This document shows positions 1-5,730 of a DNA stretch of 6,385 nt, in pieces. The notes under the pieces are model-generated. The model worked only from the letters and a program-made list of their open reading frames with translations, made no database searches and was not told where the DNA came from. The translations under genes were made by a program, and so were the position numbers. How positions within the stretch are numbered: position 1 is the stretch's first letter; the number at the start of each line of letters is the position of its first letter. Source of the stretch: an uncultured Pseudomonadota bacterium (GTDB lineage Bacteria > Pseudomonadota > Gammaproteobacteria > Steroidobacterales > Steroidobacteraceae); assembly GCA_903910215.1 (NCBI GenBank), contig CAIVYV010000228.1, positions 1 to 6,385 of the forward strand. The letters are read 5' to 3'.

Positions 1-617
1 GCACGACGTACTTCCGGGTCATCGATGCGCAATTGCAGATCGCGCACCTCGGACTCGCTGCGTCGCACCTGCAGTTCGATCGGTCCACTCTCGCTCATCC
101 CTTCGATCAAACCGAAGAGCACATCCGTCTGGTTGCTCACCGACTTGCCTTCGACGGCGACGATCACATCGTTGCTCTGCAAACCGGCTTGCGCTGCGAC
201 GGAATCGGTGACCACACGACCCACGACCGGACGTACCTCAGGTGAACCCGAGGCCCAGAGCATCGCGGCGAGCACGATGATGGCAAAGACGATGTTGAAG
301 GCGGGTCCGGCGAGCAGCACGAGGATGCGCTCCCACGGCTTCTTGCGCGTGAACGAGCGCGCGAGATCTTCGGGCGGCACCGGACCCTCACGCTCATCGA
401 GCAGTTTTACGTAGCCACCCAAAGGCCACATGGCAAAGACATACTCAGTGCGATCGGCACCCGCCGTCTTTTTCCAGAGCGGCGTGCCAAAACCGACCGA
501 GAATCGCAGCACCTTGAAACCGAGCTTGCGGGCGACCCAATAGTGTCCGAACTCGTGGACGGTCACGAGCAGGCTGACGGCCACGATGAAGCCGGCTAAC
601 GTCCAAATGAGATCCAT
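1..617 (-). CDS. rseP: RseP, site-2 intramembrane zinc metalloprotease (3' end outside window)
   Basis: Inner-membrane M50/S2P-family protease. In E. coli it makes the second cut in the anti-sigma factor RseA, releasing sigma-E during envelope stress, and also clears remnant signal peptides. The first 205 codons are visible, against about 450 aa for the usual full length. The first transmembrane segment (about residues 3-20) runs into the zinc-binding motif HEFGH at 21-25, with Glu22 as the catalytic residue by family knowledge. A PLGGYVK membrane-associated loop motif lies at 65-71. A second hydrophobic segment at about 98-122 contains AGPAFN. A PDZ domain begins near 127 (PVVGRVV) and is cut by the window edge at about 205. 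The second PDZ domain and the LDG-type zinc-ligand motif must lie outside. The ATG start is set by a strong Shine-Dalgarno 6 bases upstream. The gene follows dxr after 19 bases, with no promoter or terminator seen between them. Confidence 0.96.
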   Translation of the reverse strand, partial: MDLIWTLAGFIVAVSLLVTVHEFGHYWVARKLGFKVLRFSVGFGTPLWKKTAGADRTEYVFAMWPLGGYVKLLDEREGPVPPEDLARSFTRKKPWERILVLLAGPAFNIVFAIIVLAAMLWASGSPEVRPVVGRVVTDSVAAQAGLQSNDVIVAVEGKSVSNQTDVLFGLIEGMSESGPIELQVRRSESEVRDLQLRIDDPEVRR

Positions 618-623
618 CGTTCG

Positions 624-629
624 CCTCCT
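624..629 (-). promoter_or_regulatory. Shine-Dalgarno of rseP
   Basis: AGGAGG on the minus strand, 6 bases before the rseP ATG and within the 19-base dxr-rseP spacer. It is the closest match to the anti-Shine-Dalgarno consensus in the window and fixes the rseP start. Confidence 0.85.
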
Positions 630-636
630 CGCGGTG

Positions 637-1854
637 CTAGACCGCCACCCCAGCCGTGCGACTCAGTTGCCGCAGAGCACTCTCGCGCGCTTTTGCATCC
701 GCCGCCAGCACGACACCGAGTTCGGAAGCGGCACCGGTTGGCGCCGTCGCCAACACCGCCTCAATGACCCGGGCTATCCCCACAAAGTTCAACCGGCCTT
801 CGAGGAACGCCGCCACCGCAACCTCATTGGCTGCGTTCAACACCGTGGGCGCCAGCCCCCCTGCGACCGCTGCCTCGCGAGCGAGGCGCAAACAAGGGAA
901 GCGCGCCATATCCGGTGCCTCGAACTGTAGGTTTCCGGCCCGCACTAAGTCGAGAAATTGTACACCGGAGTCGAGGCGCTCCGGCCATCCGAGGGCATAG
1001 GCAATCGGGGTGCGCATGTCCGGCGAACCGAGTTGCGCGAGCATCGAGCCATCGACGTATTCAACGATCGAGTGCACCAGACTCTGACGGTGCACGACCA
1101 CCTCGATCTGCTCGAGGGGCAAACCGAAGAGAATGCGCGCCTCGATGACCTCGAGACCCTTGTTCATGAGCGTGGCCGAATCGACCGAAATCTTGCGACC
1201 CATCACCCATTTCGGGTGCTTGCAGGCCTGCTCGGGCGTGGCCGCCGCGATCTGCTCAGAGGACCAATCGACGAAAGGCCCACCCGACGCGGTGAGAAGA
1301 ATGCGTCGCACACCCGCGGGTGCAACCCCCGTGCGAGAGCCGGCAGGCCAGCACTGGAAGATCGCATTGTGTTCGCTGTCGATCGGTAGCAGGGTCGCAC
1401 CGGAGCACTTCGCCGCCTCGACGAACAGGGAGCCCGCCATCACGAGCGGCTCCTTGTTGGCGATCATCAAGCGCTTGCCCGCACGAGCGGCGGCGAGCGA
1501 CGAGGCGAGCCCTGCCGCACCCACGATGCCCGCCATGACGTACGGTGCCTCGGGCAGTGTCGCGATCGCATCGAGCGCCGCCACACCCGCATGCACTTGC
1601 GTCGGCAGACCCTCTGCACAGATCGCCGCCTGCAACTGCGCAGCAGCCTCGGCATCAACCAGCACGGCGTGGGCGGGTTTGAACTGCCGGCACTGCGCGA
1701 GCAGCTTGGTCGCATTGCGATGCGCCCCCAGTGCGACAACTCGGAATCGATCCGGGTGACGAGCAATCACATCGAGCGTGTTGTCACCGATAGTGCCCGT
1801 CGATCCGAGCACCACCACACCGATCGGTGCGCCCATCGAGGGCTGCGAGCTCAC
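637..1854 (-). CDS. dxr: 1-deoxy-D-xylulose 5-phosphate reductoisomerase
   Basis: Cytosolic enzyme of the MEP (non-mevalonate) isoprenoid pathway. It converts 1-deoxy-D-xylulose 5-phosphate to 2-C-methyl-D-erythritol 4-phosphate using NADPH and a divalent metal, and is the target of fosmidomycin. The 405 residues are close to the E. coli length (398). Visible landmarks are the NADPH-binding glycine motif GSTGTIG at 17-23, ANKEPLV at 132-138, metal ligands Asp159 and Glu161 in PIDSEHNAIFQ, MNKGLE at 230-235 (Glu235 as third ligand), HRQSLVHS at 255-262 and PDMRTPIA at 278-285. Two motif positions differ from E. coli as I recall it: Pro136 where E. coli has Ser, and Arg256 where E. coli has Pro. 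All expected metal ligands are present, so an active enzyme is likely. The start is GTG at 1854, overlapping the cdsA stop by 4 bases. It is preferred over the ATG at codon 7 because GGAG lies 8 bases upstream. The stop is TAG. Confidence 0.97.
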   Translation of the reverse strand: MSSQPSMGAPIGVVVLGSTGTIGDNTLDVIARHPDRFRVVALGAHRNATKLLAQCRQFKPAHAVLVDAEAAAQLQAAICAEGLPTQVHAGVAALDAIATLPEAPYVMAGIVGAAGLASSLAAARAGKRLMIANKEPLVMAGSLFVEAAKCSGATLLPIDSEHNAIFQCWPAGSRTGVAPAGVRRILLTASGGPFVDWSSEQIAAATPEQACKHPKWVMGRKISVDSATLMNKGLEVIEARILFGLPLEQIEVVVHRQSLVHSIVEYVDGSMLAQLGSPDMRTPIAYALGWPERLDSGVQFLDLVRAGNLQFEAPDMARFPCLRLAREAAVAGGLAPTVLNAANEVAVAAFLEGRLNFVGIARVIEAVLATAPTGAASELGVVLAADAKARESALRQLSRTAGVAV

Positions 1855-2696
1855 TCGATGAACTCCGGAGCGAGCGCAGCGCCGATCAAGCCCGCTTTCA
1901 GCAGGCCCAACACAAGCAGCGGTACACCCGCTGTGAGGCTATCGAGGCGATCGAGCAGACCGCCATGCCCTGGGAACAAACGACCGCTGTCTTTGAGGCC
2001 CGAGTGACGCTTCATCAAGCTCTCGATCAAATCACCGACCACAGAAAACGCCGCAGCGCCGAGGGCGAGCAACATCATGGGTGTGGTCGGCCAACCGAGC
2101 CAGCGTGAACCCACGAAAGCCACGAGCACCGAGACGACAAACCCACCGATGACCCCTTCCCAGGTTTTTCCGGGCGAGACCTGTGGCGCAAGCTTCGTCT
2201 TGCCGAGGGCATGACCAGCGAAATACGCGCCGACGTCCGCGGCCATGACGATCAACAAAACGAACACCAACAATTCGCCGCCATTGGGTTCGAGCCGCAA
2301 ACGCGCGAGTGCCACACCCGCCGGGACCAAGGCGCAGAGCCCAGCAATGGCAGCCGAGATCGCTCCGCCGCGTTGCGGTGCGAGCATGATCCAAAGCAAG
2401 GCGATTACCCACCACGCACAGGCACCGAGCAACAACATCGAAAGCGAATCGATCGTCGTGCTCACCGACCAAGCGGCGATCAACCCGAGCGCGACTAGCG
2501 CCACATAGGCCGCGCGCACACGGCGTCGATCATGATGCAGGAACGCCGACCACTCCCAGGCCCCACCCAACATCGCCAAGGCGATGACGACGATCGTCGC
2601 CCAAGGCGGCGCGAGAAAAACCAGCGCGACCAACAGCGCGAGCAACACGAGCGCGGTGATGAGACGCTGCTGCAGACCGACCGGCTTGCGACTCAC
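1851..2696 (-). CDS. cdsA: Phosphatidate cytidylyltransferase (CDP-diglyceride synthase)
   Basis: Integral inner-membrane enzyme that makes CDP-diacylglycerol from CTP and phosphatidic acid, the branch point for phosphatidylethanolamine, phosphatidylglycerol and cardiolipin. The 281 residues are the usual length. The protein is a multi-pass membrane protein, with clear hydrophobic stretches at about 11-29, 31-44, 63-79, 86-104, 114-131, 142-161, 182-197, 207-222 and 256-276. A conserved SPGKTWEG segment lies at 174-181. The complete CDP-diglyceride synthase signature covers 226-252: Ser226, Lys229-Arg230, Lys235-Asp236, PGHGG at 242-246, Asp249-Arg250 and Asp252. The start is GTG at 2696, overlapping the uppS stop by 4 bases (GTGA), with AGGAG 8 bases upstream. 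The 3' end overlaps dxr in the same way, so uppS-cdsA-dxr reads as one translationally coupled block. Confidence 0.97.
   Translation of the reverse strand: MSRKPVGLQQRLITALVLLALLVALVFLAPPWATIVVIALAMLGGAWEWSAFLHHDRRRVRAAYVALVALGLIAAWSVSTTIDSLSMLLLGACAWWVIALLWIMLAPQRGGAISAAIAGLCALVPAGVALARLRLEPNGGELLVFVLLIVMAADVGAYFAGHALGKTKLAPQVSPGKTWEGVIGGFVVSVLVAFVGSRWLGWPTTPMMLLALGAAAFSVVGDLIESLMKRHSGLKDSGRLFPGHGGLLDRLDSLTAGVPLLVLGLLKAGLIGAALAPEFIE
1863..1866 (-). promoter_or_regulatory. Shine-Dalgarno of dxr, supporting a GTG start
   Basis: GGAG on the minus strand, inside the last codons of cdsA and 8 bases before the dxr GTG. It decides the GTG at 1854 over the in-frame ATG at 1836-1834. The GTGA overlap implies re-initiation by ribosomes finishing cdsA. 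Confidence 0.7.
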
Positions 2697-3421
2697 GATC
2701 GAGGCTCCTGACGCACTTGCTTGCCTGTCAGACCGAAACGTCGCTCACGGCCACGAAAATCCTCGATCGCTTCAGCCAAAATCTCGGCGTTGAAATCGGG
2801 CCACAGCGCATCCGTGAAGAAGAGCTCCGCGTAAGCGATATTCCAGAGCAGAAAATTACTGATCCGATGATCACCACCGGTGCGAATGAAGAGATCCGGG
2901 TCCGGCAGATCGGCAAGCTGCAGCTCGCGAGCAAAGCGCTCTTCGTCGATATCGGCTGCCCTGATCGCACCGCTTGCCGCCTGTGCGGCCAATCGCTTGG
3001 CCGCCTCGATGACATCCCAACGACCGCCGTAGCTCACGGCTACCTGCAGCTGTAGACCGGTGTTGCCCGCGGTCAATGCCTCGGCTTCGACAATGCGCTG
3101 CTGCAAACCCACGGCGAGGCGTTGCCGATTACCGATGATGCGCAATCGCACTTGGTTCGAGTGCAGCTCCTGCACCTCGCGCTCGAGGGCTTCCATGAAG
3201 AGCCCCATCAGCGTCGACACTTCCGTCTCGGGACGTCGCCAGTTCTCGCTCGAGAAGGCGAACAGCGTCAGTGCGCCCACACCCAAGCGAGCGCACTCAC
3301 GAATGGTTGCTCGTACCGGTTCGATACCAGCGCGATGACCTGCCGTACGCGGCTCGCCACGGGCTTCGGCCCAGCGGCCGTTGCCGTCCATGACGATCGC
3401 GATATGCGCGGGAACAGGCAT
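2693..3421 (-). CDS. uppS: Undecaprenyl diphosphate synthase (cis-prenyltransferase)
   Basis: Cytosolic or membrane-associated enzyme that adds eight isopentenyl diphosphates to farnesyl diphosphate in cis. The C55 product is the lipid carrier for peptidoglycan, O-antigen and similar polymers. The 242 residues are typical of the family. All key positions known from the E. coli enzyme appear at a constant offset of 14: Asp12 in VMDGNGRWA (E. coli Asp26), His29, Ser57 in FSSENW, Trp61, Arg63, Arg180 in RTGG, Arg186 and Ser188 in HRISNF, and Glu199 in YAELFF (E. coli Glu213, Mg binding). Residue 184 is Asp where E. coli has Glu, a conservative change. The ATG at 3421 follows AGGAG by 8 bases and gives the normal short N-terminus. 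The gene lies 16 bases after the frr stop and overlaps cdsA by 4 bases. Dxr, two genes downstream, feeds the pathway supplying its substrate. Confidence 0.97.
   Translation of the reverse strand: MPVPAHIAIVMDGNGRWAEARGEPRTAGHRAGIEPVRATIRECARLGVGALTLFAFSSENWRRPETEVSTLMGLFMEALEREVQELHSNQVRLRIIGNRQRLAVGLQQRIVEAEALTAGNTGLQLQVAVSYGGRWDVIEAAKRLAAQAASGAIRAADIDEERFARELQLADLPDPDLFIRTGGDHRISNFLLWNIAYAELFFTDALWPDFNAEILAEAIEDFRGRERRFGLTGKQVRQEPRS
2705..2709 (-). promoter_or_regulatory. Shine-Dalgarno of cdsA, supporting a GTG start
   Basis: AGGAG on the minus strand inside the last uppS codons, 8 bases before the cdsA GTG. The surrounding decamer CAGGAGCCTC (2701-2710) also occurs at the uppS ribosome-binding site, with the same spacing to the start codon. 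Confidence 0.8.
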
Positions 3422-3425
3422 GAGG

Positions 3426-3439
3426 GAGGCTCCTGCCTC
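3426..3439 (-). promoter_or_regulatory. Shine-Dalgarno of uppS within a small hairpin
   Basis: On the minus strand GAGGC (3439-3435) can pair with GCCTC (3430-3426) around the loop AGGA, giving a 5-bp stem. The Shine-Dalgarno AGGAG (3434-3430) is the loop plus the first stem base. The stem begins within the frr stop codon, so a ribosome terminating frr would melt it, which would favour coupling of uppS to frr. The Shine-Dalgarno is solid. A regulatory role for the hairpin is inference. Confidence 0.5.
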
Positions 3440-3995
3440 AGACCTGCATGATTTCCTTTTCTTTGGCCGCGAGCACCTGGTCGATCTCGGCCACGTGCTT
3501 GTCGGTCAGCTTCTGGATTTCTTCCTGCGCCTTCTTTTCCTCATCTTGGCTGATGAGCTTTTCTTTGAGCGCTTCCTTCACGTCTTGCAAGACGTCGCGA
3601 CGCACGTTGCGCACGGCCACGCGGGCATTCTCGGCATCGCCACGCACCACCTTGGTGATGTCACGGCGACGCTCTTCGGTGAGCGGCGGCAAGGGCACGC
3701 GGATCACCATGCCTGCCGTGTTCGGCGTGAGACCGAGCTCGGATTTGTAGATCGCCTTCTCGATGGCCTGCACGGCACCCTTATCCCAAGGCGAGATCAC
3801 GAGCGTGCGCGCATCTTCGACGCTGATGTTGGCCAGCTGCTGCAGCGGACTCTCGCTACCGTAGTAATCGACGCGCAGGTTCTCGACGAGACTCGGATGC
3901 GCTCGGCCCGTACGAAGCTTCTTGAGATCGGCTTGGAACTGCAGCACGCACTTGCCCATGCGGGTGGTGGCGTCTTTCTTGAAATCGTCGATCAT
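3438..3995 (-). CDS. frr: Ribosome recycling factor
   Basis: Cytosolic factor that, with EF-G, splits the post-termination ribosome into subunits. The 185 residues are exactly the E. coli length, and the alignment runs end to end without gaps as I recall the E. coli sequence. Recognisable blocks are KDATTRMGKC at 7-16, the domain I helix segment LRTGRAHPSL at 27-36, VDYYGSESPLQQLA at 42-55 at the start of domain II, the conserved RVPLPPLTEERR at 98-109, and KVVRGDAENARVAVRNVRRD at 114-133 leading into the C-terminal helix. Arg132 of NVRRD falls at the position reported as functionally important in E. coli. The C-terminus is MQV (MQF in E. coli). The ATG start has AGGAAGG 7 bases upstream. It follows pyrH after a 54-base spacer and precedes uppS by 16 bases, the standard order in gammaproteobacteria. 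Confidence 0.98.
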   Translation of the reverse strand: MIDDFKKDATTRMGKCVLQFQADLKKLRTGRAHPSLVENLRVDYYGSESPLQQLANISVEDARTLVISPWDKGAVQAIEKAIYKSELGLTPNTAGMVIRVPLPPLTEERRRDITKVVRGDAENARVAVRNVRRDVLQDVKEALKEKLISQDEEKKAQEEIQKLTDKHVAEIDQVLAAKEKEIMQV

Positions 3996-4049
3996 GACGG
4001 AACCTTCCTAAAAATAGCGTTTTGATACAACTCGTCGCGCGCGGCGCCG
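3996..4049 (-). promoter_or_regulatory. pyrH-frr spacer with frr Shine-Dalgarno
   Basis: This 54-base spacer contains the frr Shine-Dalgarno AGGAAGG (4009-4003, 7 bases from the ATG). It also has an AT-rich island (CTATTTTTAGG at 4012-4002 on the minus strand) just upstream of it, unusual in this GC-rich window. Such U-rich leaders can help ribosomal protein S1 bind, but that role is inference here. The pyrH-proximal part is a GC-alternating run (about 4035-4047). I see no convincing promoter or terminator. Confidence 0.6.
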
Positions 4050-4775
4050 TCAGGCGTTGCGCACGACCGTGCCGATGCTCTCGCCCTGCACGATGCGCAA
4101 CAAGTCACCAGCGTTACCGAGATTGAACACCTGCAACGGCAGATCGTTATCTCGGCACATCACGATGGCCGTGGCATCCATGACATTCAAGCGCTCATCG
4201 AGCACGCGGTCAAAGGTCAAGGTAGGGTAACGGACGGCTGACGGGTCCTTCACGGGATCAGCCGAGTAAATGCCATCCACCTTGGTGGCTTTGATGAGCA
4301 GCCCCGCACCGATCTCGATCGCCCGCAACGAGGCGGCCGTATCGGTGGTGAAGAACGGATTGCCCGTGCCCGCGGCGAACAACACCACACGCCCCTTTTC
4401 GAGGTGGCGCACGGCGCGGCGACGGATGTACTCCTCGCACACTTCATTGATACGAATCGCCGACATCACGCGCGCATGCGTACCAATGGCTTCGAGCGCA
4501 TCCTGCATCGCAAGGCAATTCATGACGGTCGCGAGCATGCCCATATGATCGCCCGTGACGCGATCCATCCCCGCACGCGCGAGACCCGCGCCGCGGAAAA
4601 TGTTGCCACCACCGATCACCACCGCCACTTCCACGCCGAGGGCCAGGATCTCCTGAATCTCAAGTGCAATGCGCTTGATGATCGCGGGGTCGATGCCGTA
4701 TTCGCCGCTGCCCATCAAGGCCTCGCCCGACAGTTTGACGAGGACGCGCTTGTAACGGATTGACTGCTTCGACAT
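4050..4775 (-). CDS. pyrH: UMP kinase (bacterial hexameric uridylate kinase)
   Basis: Phosphorylates UMP to UDP with ATP in pyrimidine nucleotide synthesis. The bacterial enzyme belongs to the amino-acid-kinase fold, is hexameric, and is typically activated by GTP and inhibited by UTP. The 241 residues match E. coli PyrH in length. Visible motifs are KLSGEAL at 14-20 (phosphate binding), IGGGNIFRG at 54-62, GDHMGMLATVMN at 75-86 (UMP binding), AGTGNPFFTTDTAA at 135-148, and KATKVDGIYSADP at 162-174 (nucleotide-binding region). VMD at 198-200 and a conserved RDNDLPLQVFN block at 208-218 close the protein. The ATG at 4775 has GGGGAG 7 bases upstream. A terminator-like hairpin lies directly 5' of that site, so expression depends on read-through from tsf or a promoter inside tsf. 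No such promoter was identified. Confidence 0.98.
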   Translation of the reverse strand: MSKQSIRYKRVLVKLSGEALMGSGEYGIDPAIIKRIALEIQEILALGVEVAVVIGGGNIFRGAGLARAGMDRVTGDHMGMLATVMNCLAMQDALEAIGTHARVMSAIRINEVCEEYIRRRAVRHLEKGRVVLFAAGTGNPFFTTDTAASLRAIEIGAGLLIKATKVDGIYSADPVKDPSAVRYPTLTFDRVLDERLNVMDATAIVMCRDNDLPLQVFNLGNAGDLLRIVQGESIGTVVRNA

Positions 4776-4782
4776 CTTCCGA

Positions 4783-4788
4783 CTCCCC
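4783..4788 (-). promoter_or_regulatory. Shine-Dalgarno of pyrH
   Basis: GGGGAG on the minus strand, 7 bases before the pyrH ATG. Only five bases (TTCAA) separate it from the base of the upstream hairpin, so folding of that hairpin could affect ribosome access. Confidence 0.75.
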
Positions 4789-4793
4789 TTGAA

Positions 4794-4819
4794 GAAAACC
4801 CCGCCGGGGCGGGGTTTTC
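4794..4819 (-). terminator. Intrinsic terminator or attenuator between tsf and pyrH
   Basis: A perfect 11-bp stem: GAAAACCCCGC pairs with GCGGGGTTTTC around a 4-base CCCG loop (minus strand, 4819 to 4794). The T-rich run lies partly in the stem and continues as TTTTCTTC. The hairpin begins 20 bases after the tsf stop. Because it is symmetric with T runs at both ends, it could in principle act on either strand, but no gene converges on it from the plus strand. A terminator or attenuator after tsf is known from E. coli. Since six co-oriented genes follow without a visible promoter, partial termination that lowers downstream transcription relative to rpsB-tsf is the likeliest role. Confidence 0.85.
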
Positions 4820-4839
4820 GTTATCACGACCGGAGCGGG

Positions 4840-5727
4840 TTATTTTCCGCTGCTGGCCTTCACCTGGGCCATCACTTCGCCCACGAAGTCGTCCTGCTTC
4901 TTCTCGATGCCGGCTCCGACCTCGAAGCGCTTATAGGCCTTGATCTCGGCCTTGGCGGCCTTCAACAGTTTCTCGATGGTCTGGTCCGGATCCTTGACGA
5001 ACGGTTGGCCCAAGAGAGCCTTCTCATTCAGCGTCTTGCGGATGCGGCCTTCAACCATCTTGGCGACGATGTCCGCGGGCTTGCCCTCGGCCAGCGCCTT
5101 CTCGGTTTCAATCTCGCGCTCTTTGGCGACGAGATCCGCCGGCACATCGGCCGCCGAGAGGAACTCCGGGTTGCTCGCGGCCACGTGCATAGCCAGATCG
5201 TGTGCGAGCGCGGCATCGCCGCCCTCGATCGCGACCAACGCGCAGATGCGCGTGCCGTGACGATACGCACCCAGGAAACCCGTCGAGCTCATCGTGGCGT
5301 GACGACGTACGGTGATGTTTTCACCGATCTTCGCGATCAACGCACGACGACGCTCATCGATGGTTTCGCCAGAGGCGAGCTTGTTCGCGATCAACGCGTC
5401 GACATCGGCTGCGCCCGCGGTGAGCGCGACCTTAGCGACATCGGCCGAAAAGCCCTGGAAATCCGCTTCGCGCGCGACGAAGTCGGTTTCGCAGTTCACT
5501 TCGACCATCGCGGCCGACTTGCCGTCAGCCGACTTCTCGAGCGCCACGACGCCTTCAGCAGCCACGCGGGCGGCCTTCTTGTCGGCCTTCGCGAGACCTT
5601 GCTTGCGCATCAACTCGGCGGCTGCGTCGAGATCACCGTTGGTCTCGACCAGGGCCTTCTTGCATTCCATCATGCCCGCGCCCGTGCGTTCACGGAGCTG
5701 CTTGACGGCTTCTGCAGTCACGCTCAT
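4840..5727 (-). CDS. tsf: Translation elongation factor Ts
   Basis: Guanine-nucleotide exchange factor that recycles EF-Tu from GDP to GTP form in the cytosol. The 295 residues are slightly longer than E. coli (283). The N-terminal UBA-like domain contains LRERTGAGMMECKKAL at 11-26 and GDLDAAAELMR at 31-41. The core carries the TDFV motif at 81-84, whose Asp82-Phe83 correspond to the E. coli Asp80-Phe81 that disrupt the EF-Tu magnesium site. GENI follows at 135-138. The second subdomain has MHVAASNPEFL at 180-190, and the coiled-coil region runs from about 200 to 230. GQPFVKDP at 240-247 and RFEVGAGIEKK at 267-277 close the protein. The ATG start lies 3 bases after the rpsB stop, and the Shine-Dalgarno is inside rpsB codons, implying coupled translation of S2 and EF-Ts. 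The stop is TAA and a strong hairpin follows. Confidence 0.98.
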   Translation of the reverse strand: MSVTAEAVKQLRERTGAGMMECKKALVETNGDLDAAAELMRKQGLAKADKKAARVAAEGVVALEKSADGKSAAMVEVNCETDFVAREADFQGFSADVAKVALTAGAADVDALIANKLASGETIDERRRALIAKIGENITVRRHATMSSTGFLGAYRHGTRICALVAIEGGDAALAHDLAMHVAASNPEFLSAADVPADLVAKEREIETEKALAEGKPADIVAKMVEGRIRKTLNEKALLGQPFVKDPDQTIEKLLKAAKAEIKAYKRFEVGAGIEKKQDDFVGEVMAQVKASSGK

Positions 5728-5730
5728 CGC

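Noticed and set aside
1133..1759. Plus-strand open frame of 208 codons opposite dxr.
   Set aside because: Antisense shadow of dxr with Ala/Ser/Arg-rich composition and no recognisable domain.
1834..1836. ATG at dxr codon 7 as the start instead of GTG at 1854.
   Set aside because: The GTG has GGAG at a good 8-base distance and the same overlap arrangement as cdsA. The ATG remains possible but is less supported.
3381..4025. Plus-strand open frame of 214 codons opposite frr.
   Set aside because: It is antisense to a perfectly conserved frr and rich in His and Leu, as expected from reading a GC-rich gene backwards. It matches no family I recognise, and I did not identify a ribosome-binding site for it.
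3996..4049. Possible promoter for frr in the AT-rich part of the spacer (TTGTAT and TATTTT).
   Set aside because: The two boxes are only 8 bases apart, and no acceptable -35 box lies 16-18 bases upstream of TATTTT.
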